Shown: positions 10,527 to 23,060, counted from the first letter of the stretch. The stretch is 60,000 nucleotides of DNA from Cryptomeria japonica (GCF_030272615.1 NC_081410.1:292302457-292362456), one strand, 5' to 3'. Numbers and translations: made by a program. Notes: a model not told the origin generated them from the sequence alone.

Positions 10527-12224
10527 TGTTGGCATTGGATTTTTATTGATGTCAACACCTACTTGTAGAGTGAGAAGAAAGTCTTTTTGCAATCTTGCAG
10601 GTTAACACACTACATTGATATAGCTTGTTGCAAAACTATGACAAGGGAAATAACTTTCACCATTTTGCAGGTATGGAAGAACATCACTGAGAAACCATGA
10701 CAAGGGAAATGGTTTTCACTATTTCATCAATAAAATTTGTGGTTGACCAAGGCTCTTTACGAAACAACAAAAAATGACAGAGACCACTTGGCTAGAGATA
10801 AGGGTTTCGATGTGACACCAACATTGTCACATCAACCAAGGTTAACCACAGAGGCATTTCACTATTTCACTATTCAAGCCTCCCTATTGACCTGACACCT
10901 TGTGAAATGGTGAAAAGGATATGTTGACCACATGGAGGAGAGGAAAAGGTTTTTTTCTATTTTGTAAGAAGGGATGAAGTGGTCCCCATCCAACATGCGA
11001 TATGGTGATAATGCTAGTGATATTTCTATTTCTCATGTATGGACCCCACCATAACCAAATCATCAGCAATACAACAAAATGAGCAAGTGAGATCATAATT
11101 TTTCAAATATGGAACCCACCACAGTTAGATCATCTATAATATGGCAATAAATAAGTTTGCAGGGAGAAGAGAAAGGTGTTTTCACTATTTCATTGGTCAA
11201 TGCACAAAGTTGACCAAAGCCTTGCGATATAGCGATAAAAAGGAAAGCTATCGCTATTTTGCATACTTGACCATGTTGAGTGACCATTGGGCACTTTGTG
11301 ATATAGTGATAAAGGAGATAAATTGAAAGCTTGACGTGGTTGATGATGTTGTGTGTGGAACCACCACAGTGGCAACATTGACCAATTCTTTTTGGTCAAA
11401 TCAAGCAAATCGATGGTCTAGGTTTAAAGGTATTGAAGAGTTCAGTTTGGCATGCTAACAAAGCTTATGGAAACTTGAATTGACAACTGTTAAATGCATT
11501 TTTAATGGTTACAAATTGAAGATGATAAGAAGAGAGTGGAAACTAAATAAATGGATGATTCTAATGCAACGTAGGAAATTATATGGATGATGATTTGAAA
11601 AATCTATATAAATCGTCTATAATGATCTACGATCTTGCCAACCTTATGGAGATGAATGAAGAATATTTAAAGACATGGTATGTCGATCGATAATTCTTTT
11701 GGTTGTTGATGTTTGTTTAATAGAGAAGGAGAGAAAAGTTGCAGAGTTGTGCTGGACCGGAGAGAAGAAAGGGTTGCAGAGTTGAACTAGAGTGAACCAA
11801 TTTTCTGAAGGAGTATTGAAGGTTCATATTTATTTATTGTATTACTGCTGCAAGATTGTAGTCTTGTAGGTTCGTATAGGGGATTGGTTCCTCCTAAGGG
11901 TTGGTGCCTTCAAATTCAGTGATTGTAAAAGGATTGGTATTCATAAAATCTGGGGATTGGTGTCTCCTAAAGGTTGGTGCCTTCAAACTATTTGTAATCA
12001 TCTGAAACATTTGTGAGGATAGATTTGGATAGTAGCTCCAAGCATCATTTTTCTCACCATGGTTTTTCCCATCCATGGTTTTTTATGTATATTCTATTGT
12101 TGTGCAATGTGATATTGTTCTTTTCATTTTTTTGCATCATATATCTAATTTCTTGTGAAGATTGAGAAGTTGTTTTTGGATACACTGATTCAACCCCCCC
12201 TTCTCAGTATAACTGTGTTCAACA
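10527..12224 (+). repeat. Copia-A 3' LTR
   Basis: About 1,698 bp from TGTTGGCATTGG to GTTCAACA, directly after the polypurine tract. The G-run hairpin motif in + orientation lies at 12183-12208, the expected place near the LTR end. The body holds repeated GAAATGGT/ACTATTTC inverted pieces and a perfect 9-bp stem (11229-11237 with 11249-11257). No 5' partner is in the window, so the end points rest on the TG/CA termini and the motif. Confidence 0.7.
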
Positions 12225-12584
12225 AAATTAAATTAATAGTTGATATTAATATTTAGTAATAATGTGATATTGTTATTAAGAATTATTTATTAATGATTCT
12301 ATATTATTTATTATTTGTTATTTATTTATATTGTTGTGGCTTTAATTATTTATTCGAAATCTATGGTTAAATTATTTATCTAGGCCATTATATTTTACTG
12401 TGCCTTGGTTATTTAATTAATTGATTGTTTATATTATTTTGAAACCTGTTATCCTATTGGGTTATTGATTATTTATTTATCCTACCTACCCTATTTTTCT
12501 ATTGGCTAGATATTTTGGGATAAGTTAGTAAAATAATATTTTATATTCTTACCTTGGTATTTACATTGATGGTATGATGAAAGA
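12225..12584. other. AT-rich non-coding DNA
   Basis: Made of ATTTATTA-like sequence with no reading frame. It may be the original target of Copia-A. Confidence 0.5.
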
Positions 12585-13503
12585 ATAAGGATCCTGTCAA
12601 CTACTGAGAGGAGGGGGGTGAATTAGTAGATAGAAAATGCCCTATTAGAACCAATTCACCGTGAGGAGTAACCTTGGTAGAGGATTTTAAATCCAAGCTA
12701 ATGGACCACCTGGTTAGAGGATTTGAATAACACTAAGCTTGTTAGAGCTTACCCGGTTAGGGGATTTTACTACTATAATTGTTAGAAAATAGCAGGGTTT
12801 TGCTGATCTATTTGAATAGCACTACACTTGCTTGTTCAGATCCTATTCATGCTCCTATCTGCCTCTACACAAACTGCAGATACATCATCTGGTTCGGAAA
12901 CAACATTCAACTAGAAAATTTCCAATTCTGAAACAAAACAACTCATTGACCTTATAAACAAATCAATAGGTTAGTAACACAACAAAAACCTAATTCTCTC
13001 ATAGAGATTACAAACAAGTTGGTTCAAGTATGGTTGTTGGATTACATAACAATCTCTGCACATCATTCAAGATAGCCTCGACCGCTCCTTGATCACTACT
13101 TCATTGAACTCAGTAACTCATCATGCGGTTTGCATTACATGCAATATAATTTCTCATTCCCAAGACAAAAACCATTATCTCAATGCATGAAAAACACTTT
13201 GAAACTCTTCTCATACAATATGCATACGTGTCATAATCATTACCGCTTATCATCAGATCATAAACCAATACAACAAACTTCATCAATTAGGGTTTTATCA
13301 TATCAACAGGTAGGGTTTACTGGTTGATCTCACTTCTTCTTAGCAATACCAGTTCACTCCACAAACTCACCATCAGTTGCTATTCCTTTCACTAGCTCTT
13401 CCTACTAGTTACAAAACAACATTATAACAACATCATTACCAGTTACAATTGACATCAATGACAACATAACATTTATTAATGAATCTTCATGAAAATGCCA
13501 ACA
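12585..13503 (-). repeat. Solo Copia-type LTR
   Basis: It contains the G-run hairpin (CTACTGA at 12601-12607, TTAGTAG at 12623-12629), internal ACCTGGTTAGAGG pieces like those in the NA1 LTRs, and ends GACATCAATGACAACA, then ATGCCAACA at 13503. No internal region follows. The right end is well defined; the left end is uncertain (TGTC at 12595, or earlier by comparison with Copia-C). ATAAGG occurs at 12585-12590 and 13507-13512, a possible but not cleanly placed target duplication. Confidence 0.7.
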
Positions 13504-14150
13504 TGCATAAGGGTTGGTAAGATATATTTTAATCTTTTATTTTCTTTGATCGACATGTTTTCTCTAGTTTGGAATGATTCTCTATTTATGGGTTTTCTTG
13601 TGTATTTTTCAAGTTAGCCTTCACGGGAATTTTTTTGCGAATTGAGGAATTTGGATTGTGCTTGCTTGGAGTTTTGTTTGGCTTGGTTGGAGAATTTTTG
13701 GATTGCTCTTCATCAAATTTCTTAGACCTTTTCTTCAATTTCTAGGTTGGAGATTTAATCCTCTTGCATTTTATTTCTAAAAAGTTTGTTTGCTCCATGT
13801 TTGAGAAAGATTTTTACGGGGTTGGGTTTGATAATATTGTGAGATTATTATATAGTTTAGGAAAGAATATCTATCTGGGTATTGATAGTTGTGTTGCATA
13901 TTTATGAATGTCGCGAGGAGTTTCATATGTGTTCTCTGTGTATTGTGGATTTGCATATATGTTCTGCATGTTTTTAGAAACAGTTTCAGAATGTGAATTA
14001 AGTTGTATTTACCTTGATTGGCCCATTGTTCCTCATTGGCTTATGAAATTTTTGTTGAGATGGTTCTTGCCCCTATGTTCATGTTATAAAGATCGAATTC
14101 AAAATGTTATGCCTTGGCCATAACTTAACTTTTTATTTTCTAGGTATGTA
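13504..14150. other. Unclassified non-coding DNA
   Basis: T-rich sequence without pol or gag motifs. It may be part of an older LTR split by the solo LTR to its left. Confidence 0.4.
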
Positions 14151-14154
14151 ACCT

Positions 14155-14420
14155 TGAATGCGCTAAATTCCTGAGCAGATGCGTTGATTTAACTTAAGTG
14201 CTATTCTTTTATGTAAATGTGCTAAGACTCTAAGTGTATGCATTGTACTTTATGTCATAAGTGCTACCTAATAGGGTGAATGTGCTATACAGTTACCCTT
14301 GTGCAATGTTTTTGATGTCAAAAGCATTGCAGAACATGTTAGATGTGCTAGTCTGTATAACAAAAGTGTTACACTGATTATTATATGTGCTACTCTACAG
14401 AAAAGATGCACCAAACTATT
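14155..14420 (+). repeat. Scattered GTGCTA motif cluster
   Basis: AAGTGCTA, ATGTGCTA or close variants recur at about 14159, 14200, 14218, 14261, 14280, 14345, 14373 and 14387, with unequal spacing of 14-65 bp. It is a decayed tandem array or a motif cluster of unknown role. Confidence 0.5.
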
Positions 14421-16790
14421 TGATTTGGATTTCTGAGCCTTTTTTGAGTCTTTTGTATTTGGATTTTGGGTATCCATAGGATATCTTTTAATTCCTGAGT
14501 TGTTTGAGGACTCTCTATTTGATTATAATTGTATATTTTCTTTAATGTATGGTTTTAAGCAAGATGTTGTGCCTCGTTGACATATTTTCTTGGGCTCTTG
14601 TTGAATTTACTTTGATATTGTGTTTATATACATGATGTATGTTCCATGCAGTCTATAAGGTTGTTATGATGACATATGTTATTCATGTCCCTTGAGTATT
14701 TCATGGATTGATTTACCTTGGTTATTTGGTTATGATACATTGAGAGCCCTTGTTTATGAAGGTGTATGTGTAACCCTAAGGTCTAGGTGCATGCTATGGG
14801 GACTAGGATTCCAAGTGAGTGACTGGGGGTTGCGGGGAGTAGACAGTCAGGTTACCTAAGGTTTAGACTGCTAGAATATCTCATTGGGATTTTACCATGT
14901 AATCAAGCGATAATTTAATTAATTAATTCTAGAAGGGTCAGGTAGTAGAGTAACTCATCCTAATAAGATAAATAATGGACATGGTGGCCCCAATGCCTTG
15001 TCCAGGGGTGGTAATCTGGGATAGTATCAAGAAGGCCTTGGTGACCTAGGTAAGCTAATATCTCTTATTCCTTCAAGGTTGTGATGGCTCCACATGAGCA
15101 TCTTGGATGCCAGGACAAGTACCTAGGTTCTCATTATGATTATGTGCGATGACACTCTTTCCATATATGTAGGTCATAGCACCTTGAGTTTTGATTTGGC
15201 GTGCTACCTTTGGAGGTCTTGAGTTATCTCTTTCTCTTTGAGTTAGCTTTGTTATGTGGTCTTGATTTTATCCTTTGGTTGTTAGGTGTCAGCCTAGATC
15301 TAGAGTGTGATTGGGATCTTGTGTCATCTACTAGCATGGGGGGTGGTTCCTTATGGTTCCACATGGTCAGGTGGTTTGATTCCTTCTTCTATTAGGATGT
15401 TCTTTATTGGATACTCTTGTGCATGGATATGGATTCCTTTATCGCTTTAGCTATGGATGGATACTTTTATCAAATTGATGTATATAATTCATATGGCATA
15501 TGTATATGAAGAACTCTTGATGTAATTGTCTTGTAGTTGAAAGCTATGATCCTTGATGTAAAGGGTTGGTGTATATTTAATGGTAGCTAATATAATAAGT
15601 GAACTTATTGTATCTTGGATATTGCTTATCAATGGAATCAGTTCTATGGATATGCATATAGTGTTATGTGAATGTCTATGATGATCAAGGTAATGGATTA
15701 GTAATGTGGTAATTAGTATTGGAAGTCAAGTAAGTGATTGGGGTTAGGAAAATTTGGAATTAGTGCTTTAAAATGAATCTAAGGGGGTTATTGGCATTTG
15801 CATTATTAGGAATGGAATCATGATAGATAGTCTAGCAAAGAATCTTATGTAAGTATGAAAAGAGAAATGTTAGTTGAGTTAGAATGCATTAGATGATGGT
15901 AGTAATAAGGATGAATTTATGCTTATGATGGTATATTCTTGATGTGATTATGCTCTATGTATAGATTATGTAATGATGTTGAAATACTCTAGGGATAGAT
16001 TAATTGTAGAGTTGTGTTTATTTCTACTTGAGTAATGAGTTCATATGATTATTCTTTTATATTTATTTTCTTGATGGGTATATATTTATATCGTGTAAAT
16101 GGATGTTCAATGCATATGAGTAGTTAATTTTACTTGTTGTATTAGAAGATGTGTAAAAATACTCTCTATTTGCATATTAGATGGTTAATTCTATAGGGTA
16201 TTTTGGTGGGCATTATAGTCACAATAGTCATAACATAAACACATCCAATATAATTATAAAATGGGGTTAGTACTATAAAGATACCATCATGCCATCATAA
16301 GAACTATAATCTATCCATGAGTAATGAGTGCATATAAATCATCAAATATAAGTCCATCCATCATAATAGTCTAGGATATGTGATCATCCACCTAGATCAT
16401 CATATATCAAATATCCATATAAAATATCTAACATCATCAATAAGCATATGAGATAGAAATCAAGTCATAAATATCAGTCGAAGTATCATCAAAGAATTTA
16501 AACAATTCTATCGATGCATAAAAAAAAAGATGAATCAAGGAGGGGCACTAGAACAAATGCCTCAAGAAAATATTAAATGAACTATGTAGCAAAAAGTAAA
16601 TAATAAAACATGACCCCATTATAAGAAAATGTCTAGAATGCCACCTATATTATAAGGATAACTAATTTAGGATGATGAACATAACTTAAGATGCAACGTA
16701 GGACCTCAGTAAACTTAACATGTGAATAGGTTTCCACTAACAAGTGGATTCATAACCTCATTCACAATAACGAAGACAAGTTGGGAAATT
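14421..16790. other. Unclassified non-coding DNA
   Basis: No sustained reading frame, LTR terminus or RNA gene recognised. The block near 14,740-15,190 is less AT-rich and could be an old LTR, but I see no second copy. Confidence 0.4.
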
Positions 16791-16794
16791 ATAA

Positions 16795-17722
16795 ATCGAA
16801 ATATTATTTTGGGAATTAAATGATAATGGATAAGATACCTAGTTTGAGAATAATGACAAATAAAAAATATTGATCTCATATATAACTTAGTTGTCTAAGG
16901 ACAAAAACATGTGTGCATGTTGTCTAATGGACATATTGGGCTTTACATAGTTCCAAAAATAATAGTGGGTTGAATTTGATCTCATTAGGGTCAAACATGA
17001 GTGTCATGAAAATGATATAATGCATGGAATTGACCTATATCTTGGAGAATCATATTAATAGAACATAGATTTTTACAACCTTTATTTTTTTTTTTGTTGA
17101 TGCTTGCAAGTTTATTTTTCAAGCATAAAATTCTATTCATGTTTTTGTTTTTTAAATTTTAATTTCCAATTTTATGTATCTATCCTTTTTTCCATCTTAT
17201 ATTCTTATATATCCTTCGCTTAGATCAAATTTAAAAGTGGTGTGTTTTAATGCTTCATTTAAATTTTATTTAAAGGTTGACCATGCAAAATAAAATATAG
17301 TCTCTATTTATTTTCTTTTAGTAAGATTAGTCAAGTTCATGAAAATGCACAAGGGAAAAGATCTCTTTTAGGCAAATCTAGGCCAATCAAATAAACACAT
17401 ATATAGTCAAGCATGAATTAACTTATATTTAGTTAATTAAGATGATTTAGGAATGGATAAATTGAAATGTTATCTCAAGAATTAAACGCTAAAGGATACT
17501 GACAAATGACAAAGAATAATGTTGATGTCATGCATAATTTAGTTGTCTAGGTATAAACATGATACTTACAATTTGATGAATCCCTTTTGTTTTGCATAGT
17601 CCCAAAAACATTAGTGGGTTAAATATAAAAGGGACTAACTTGAGTGTTGTCAGAATGATATAGTAAATGGGATTGAATTGCAACCTACATAATCATTTTG
17701 ATCAAATATAAATTTGTGTAAC
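16795..17722 (+). repeat. Diverged direct duplication, copies about 660 bp apart
   Basis: 16795-17080 and 17460-17722 share, in order, GAATTAAATGATAATGG/GAATTAAACGCTAAAGG, TTAGTTGTCTA, CATAGTTCCAAAAATAATAG/CATAGTCCCAAAAACATTAG, TAGTGGGTT, GAGTGT, and GAATTGACCTAT/GAATTGCAACCTA. Both copies are AT-rich and non-coding. Confidence 0.7.
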
Positions 17723-17739
17723 CTAATTATTTGATCTAC

Positions 17740-19090
17740 GTTTAATCCAATCATTTGTATTATGTATAAATTGGAAATGAGGTGACACATTCATTTATTG
17801 TGTGTGTGTGATTCATGTAGATAGATCACTAAAAATAAACATAATGAAGTAATGTCTAGAGGACTACACTCTTTATGAGGAAGGAGTATCCTAAAGGTGA
17901 CAAGAATATTCATATGTGGGAAGTTATGGTGTTAATTTAATATATGGTAGTGTTGATTCATGGTGCGGTGGTGGTAGTGTGAGGGTGAATTATATCCAAC
18001 CTTTAAAAAGGTGTTATGATGTTAATCCTTGTGTAGTTTAGCATGTTCTTTGTGTGAATTATGTTAAGCTCCCATTGAGTATTGGTGAAGAAATTATTTA
18101 ATTAGTTGTTCTATATTTAAAGAAATTCTTCTAAGAGAGATGAACATTTTCTTTTCTTTTTTTCTTTTATTTGTTGAAAGACATAAACTTTATCCTAAAT
18201 TTTCTCTTTCTCATTCAATTATAGGTTTTTTTGAGTTTCTTTGATCTCATGTAATATATACTCTACCTAGTCCTCTGTAACCAAAGGACATATGATCCTA
18301 ATAGTGGGGAAATAAGTGAAAGATAAGACACACGAGTGTCCTAATTGAGATTTATGTTTGATTTATGGTCTATCAATTGCTTTGTTTGTTTATCATCATA
18401 TCTTTTTTGTAAGGACTTATCACTTGTTTATTTTATAAGATTTGGGCTTTGAAGCTTGAAACCACAAGGACCTATGATTTGAGTTGATGTTTACTTTAAA
18501 AATTAATTTATTATGACAAAATAAATAATTATGATCTAGATTAAATGCTAAAATACACTTTTAAAGTGTAATAAATAAATAAGTGAACAATATTTTTATA
18601 TTTTCCCCAAATAAACAATGTGAACTAGTTAGCTATCAAATCAAATAAACAACTAAATGAAACAATAATGGTTTTAGTTAACTAAATGAATGAGAAAATT
18701 AATGTTTTCTTTCCCTAGTTTCCAACATAATTTTAGAGAGGTTTTGCACATGTTTTTGTTGGTAAATAAGGTATTGTAAACCTTGCATAATAATGTTTAC
18801 AATTGTAATATTTTGTTTATTATGTGATGTTGCACATGGATATGTAACATGTAGATATTCTTTTGGAATATTTTTTAGAGCCATCATGATGTTATATTGT
18901 AACTATTGTCCTCATTTTTGGTTGTCACGAAAACAGGATAACCCCTACAAATTTTGTCCAATTTATAGCTTATGTTCTCTAAGCACACTTTTCGAGGTAG
19001 TCTTTATTACCCCTCATGTGAGTTTGGACCCTCAATTTTTCATTCAGAGGTTATAGTCCTTTCTGGGGTCTTTTAAGTTAGTTTTTGTGT
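17740..19090. other. AT-rich non-coding DNA
   Basis: No gene, LTR or repeat recognised apart from simple T- or A-rich runs. Confidence 0.45.
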
Positions 19091-19093
19091 TTT

Positions 19094-19767
19094 GGTATAA
19101 AATGAGATCACAAATTTGAATTGCACCTCTTTTATGCACACAAGTGTAAATCGAGGTTACAAACCCAAATTGCACTTCCCCTTCAAAATTTTTAGTTTGG
19201 TGCAAATTAGGTTTGTAACCCCAGTTTACACCACTTCATAACCAAGTCCTTTTTTTGGTGCATGTCAAGGTTATAACCCCTACCTACACCAAGTCCTCCC
19301 ATTTTGGTGCAAGTCGGAGTTACAACCCTGACTTACACTAAGTTCTCCCTTTCTGGTGCAAGGCGGGGTTACGACACCAACCTACACCAATTCCACCCAT
19401 TCTGGTGTAGATTGGGGCCATAACCCTGACCTACACACAGTCCTCTCAAAATGGTGCATGTTAGGGCTGTAACCCTAACCTACACCAAGGCCTTACCCAA
19501 AGGTGCAAGTAAGGGTTATAACCCCAACCTACACCATTTCCTTTGCATTTTTCTAAGTGTTGGGGCGAATTGGGGTTGTAACTCCGACTTGCACCATGAT
19601 TCTTTCTTAAGGTGTAATTCAAGGTTATAACCCCAATTCGCACCAAAGAGTATTTCTTTCTTGTCTTTTGCATAAGTGCATTTCAGATTTATAAGGCCAA
19701 TATGCACCTTCATGATTGTTGACCCTTCCCAAATGCAAATTGGACTTATAAGTCCGAAATGCACTTC
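19094..19767. repeat. Tandem array of 13 imperfect palindromes, 49-bp core period
   Basis: Each unit is a 33-36-bp imperfect palindrome with half-site close to GGTGCAAGTCGGGGTTA followed by its reverse complement, centred on TTATAA. Starts are about 19094, 19142, 19199, 19257, 19306, 19355, 19404, 19453, 19502, 19560, 19611, 19675 and 19732. Six consecutive units from 19257 to 19502 are spaced exactly 49 bp; outer units are spaced 48-64 bp. Spacers are pyrimidine-rich (AGTCCTCCCATTT-like). The period is not a multiple of three, so the array is not coding. It lies about 380 bp upstream of a TATA box, which suggests a U3 position in an LTR. Confidence 0.92.
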
Positions 19768-20146
19768 ATGAACCACATCTTTGGTCTTTTTTGTCCAACT
19801 TTGATAATTCTTCAAATCCATTTCCGCAACTCCACTCCAGATGCTAGATTCAGCACATTGAGACAAGATGACTATGAAATACAGGCTACCTTGTGACAAT
19901 ATGAAGATTTATTGAAGAAAAATGGAGACAATGGTGAACAAGACGAAGCTCCAAACACTTAGTCATTTTTATGCAATATCTCTAGCCTAGTGTCATTTTG
20001 TAATGTCAATCGACACTTCAAGTATCATTTTGTATTTAATTTTTTGTATCCAGAACTTCCATGTGCCCTAAGTCAAATTGAACTCTATCTTTAACTTGGT
20101 CACAAATTAGTTATTACTTTACTTGTTTCATGTTGCACCTCTCCTC

Positions 20147-20155
20147 TATATATAT
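20147..20155 (+). promoter_or_regulatory. Likely LTR TATA box
   Basis: TATATATAT follows a CTCTCCTC tract and is followed by GAGGATTTTCATT and an AATAAGACTC stretch. This is typical of a plant LTR promoter. It would drive transcription rightwards, away from the palindrome array. Confidence 0.45.
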
Positions 20156-20445
20156 GAGGATTTTCATTATAATAAGACTCTTATTTTTGGATCTAGAATC
20201 TTTAATTTGTATGGAACAAAACTCCACCCAAGTGAAGAGAAAAAGTGAAACTTTGTGTTCGCATTGTTATTTTACAAACTTAAGCAAATAAGAAGAAAGT
20301 TTTGGCATCTATACTTTGTGTTTGATTCATTTGTGGTTTACGGTGAGATTGTTCTTATGTCATTCTTGTTGTAAATTCTTAGTTTTCTCAAGTAAAGGTG
20401 TGGTTGAGGAGATATTTTTAAAGAGTAGAGGCAATTTTTGGTTTG

Positions 20446-20850
20446 TGGACTTTGTGCCATATTTCAAATTTTCTTAATATAATTAGGAATTGGGGAATGT
20501 GATATCATTGTGAAGACTTTAAGCTTCATATTCATATTTTCATGGTTAAAGTTAGTTGAAATATTATAAGATATCATCTCAGAGACTTTGTGCTTTGTTG
20601 TGTCATCTTGGAAAGGAAATATTAATTTGAAAACTTTGAGCTTCATTTTATCATTTGAAAAATATTATCAAAAGATGTAACAAGATATCAAAATAAAGGC
20701 TTTGAGATTTAATTTGATTATCTCAATTCAATACCATGGGTTATAGAGAATATTATTTTAAGGAAGGTTCATAGGGAAATAATGATTTTTAAGACTTTGA
20801 GCTTAAGAACTCTTTCCCATCTTGGAGAATAAATGGAGGACTCTGGGCTT
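20446..20850 (+). repeat. Degenerate repeat around GACTTTGAGCTTC
   Basis: Variants of GAAGACTTTGAGCTTCAT occur near 20446, 20513, 20580, 20627, 20695, 20787 and 20840 (first spacings 67 and 67, then 47-92). Between them are AATATTATAAGATATC-like pieces. The repeat is downstream of the TATA box and would lie in the R/U5 part if the block is an LTR. Confidence 0.6.
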
Positions 20851-20889
20851 TTATAGAAACTTTTCTTCTTTATCTGTTTGTAAACGTTG

Positions 20890-21760
20890 TCACCTACTGA
20901 AAAACTATAGATCTACACAATGAGCATATGCATATTTATTGTGCCTATCTTGTGCTACTACCAAATGCTTTCTAATATGTGTCACCTACTACTCCATATA
21001 TTGCAACATGTCTAACACAAGAATCACTCTATCCTCCAAATGGTCCCAATGCAATGGCCTATGACATGGTCACCCATACAAAGCTTGAAACAAAGACATA
21101 CCAATTGAACTATGATATCCTTTATTGTATGTAAAATCCACCAAATAGAGGTAATCCTCCCATCAATACTATTGATCCATAACATACATTTGCAACATAT
21201 CCTCCAAAACCTAATTAACTCAGTCTACCCATCTGTCTTGAGATTATACATTGAAATAAAGTTCAACTGAGCTCCTAAATCATGCTGAAGATAGGTCCAC
21301 AATGCAAAGATGAACACTGAATCATGATCTGATATAATTGGACGAGGAATACCATGAAAATTTGAGCCACTATCACTGTTATGTAGGAAGATGAAATCAG
21401 AGAGAAATGTGACACCTTGGTCAACCTATCAACTATGACCATGATAGCACCATGAAAATTTGAAATAGGAAATCAAACAATAAAATCCATTGATATGATA
21501 TCCCATTTCCAATCTAGAACCAGGTTCAACTGAAGCAAGCCTACGGGATGATGATGATCTTTCTTCACTTGTTGACACTCCAAACAACAAGACAAAAAAT
21601 CTTCTATATCTCTCCTCATGTCGCCCCAATGATACAACTATTGTAGATCTATGTGCATCTTCTTGAAACCTAGATGTGTTGAGTAAGGTGCATAGTGTGC
21701 CTCTAATATGATTAAAACTTAAAGTCCATCTAAATTTGGAACATAAATACATCCCAAATG
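20890..21760 (-). pseudogene. Gypsy integrase, degenerate
   Basis: Reading - strand: ASVEPGSRLEMGYHINGFYC corresponds to the zinc-to-catalytic core junction of Ty3/Gypsy integrase. It is followed by a GVTFLSDF-like stretch, IISDHDSVFIFALWTYLQHD at about 21290-21350 (the second catalytic Asp block), and LKTDG shortly after. Stops are frequent. No chromodomain is recognisable before the reading fades near 20890. It continues the RNase H domain at 21960-22319. Confidence 0.75.
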
Positions 21761-21959
21761 GAAAAGAAGACCATAAAACTCCAATGAATAACCTACAAAT
21801 CTCCCCTCAAGAACACTTTCCAAATAAATCTCTACACTAACCTCCTAGTACCGAGCATCCAAAGGAAGTGCACTACGAATCTGACTCCTCAAATCCACAC
21901 AGAGTCAAAATTGAAACCTCATTACTCCTATGATTCACTGCATCTTCCATTACATTCTC

Positions 21960-22319
21960 CTTACCTTGAATATACTTCACCTCAAAATCATAATCACATA
22001 TCAACTCCATCCATCGTTGTTGCCTAGCACTTAAGTTTAGCTACATGAAGATATACTGCAGACTGCAATGACTACTATGCAACTCAAACCGATGACCAAG
22101 AAGAAAATGCCTCCATCTCATCAAAGCATGCACAACCATCACTAACTCTATATCATGAGTAGGATAGTTCAACTCCTGATCTTTGATTTTATGCAGCTTG
22201 TAGGCTATCAAACAACCATCCAATATAAGAACTATCCCTAGACCCTCCAAGGAAGCATATGTGCACACCATAAAATTGCCTAGTGGATCTGGAACTGCTA
22301 GAATAGGTGCAGTAGTCAA
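21960..22319 (-). pseudogene. Gypsy RNase H
   Basis: The open block 22041-22319 gives TTAPILAVPDPLGNFMVCTY, ASLEGLGIVL and YPTHDIELVMVVHALMRWRH, followed by LLGHRFELHSSHCSL. These are the standard RNase H blocks of plant Ty3/Gypsy pol; the usual TDAS is CTYAS here. The frame extends to about 21960 with stops. Confidence 0.88.
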
Positions 22320-22339
22320 ACACTCCTTAAGGATCTAAA

Positions 22340-23060
22340 AAGTTTCCTCACATTAATCTGACCAAATGAACTTCTTCCCTTTCCTCTAAAGATAAGTGAT
22401 AGGATGAGAAATCTTCAAAAATCCCTGAACAAACTAACGGCAATATCCTGCAAGGCCCATAAAACTGTGAACCTCACCCACATTAGTGGGTGTTGGCCAA
22501 TCCATAATAACTTGAATATTAGACAAATTCATTGTGATACCCTCTCTTGAAATAACATTGCCAAGATAGTTAACCTTGGCCTAGAAGAACTCACACTTAG
22601 CCATATTGGCATACAAGTGATTCTCACAAAGGCACTAAAAAACCTGCCTCATATTCTCCTCTTCAGTCCTCGAATACACCAATATATCATCAAGGAACAC
22701 AAGTACAAAATTGTTAAGATAAGTCTTGAATACTCCATTAATAAATCTCATGAACACTGAAGGTGCATTAGTAAGCTCAAAAGGTACTAGTGTAAACTCA
22801 TAATGTCCATAACAAGTACAAAATGTTGTACGATGAATATCCACCTCATGAATCCATAATTGGTGATACTCTAACTTAAGATCTATCTTAGAGAAGACCT
22901 TAGAATCCTCAATCTAATCAAATAGGTCATCAATTATTGATAAAGGATAATGAATCTTCACTGTTACCTTATTTACCTGCCTTTAATTAGTACATAAGCG
23001 AAGAGATCCATCCTTCTTCTTAAAAACAACACAGGTGCTCCCCATGAGGAAACACTAGGA
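22340..23060 (-). pseudogene. Gypsy reverse transcriptase with FLDD
   Basis: The order is [12 protein letters not shown] (22979-23026), IHYPLSIIDDLFD (about 22919-22960), the frame 22635-22844 with FCTCYGHYEFTLVPFELTNA, and the catalytic FLDD at 22686-22697 (FLDDILVYS). It continues with CEFF, VNYLG and HPITYL. Stops at several points make it inactive. The family match is clear, and a chromovirus-like Ty3/Gypsy is the best guess from the protease context. Confidence 0.92.

Noticed and set aside
19461-19899. A 127-codon - strand frame through the palindrome array with repeated Gly-Tyr-Asn words
   Set aside because: The 49-bp period is not a multiple of three and the frame does not stay in phase with the units.
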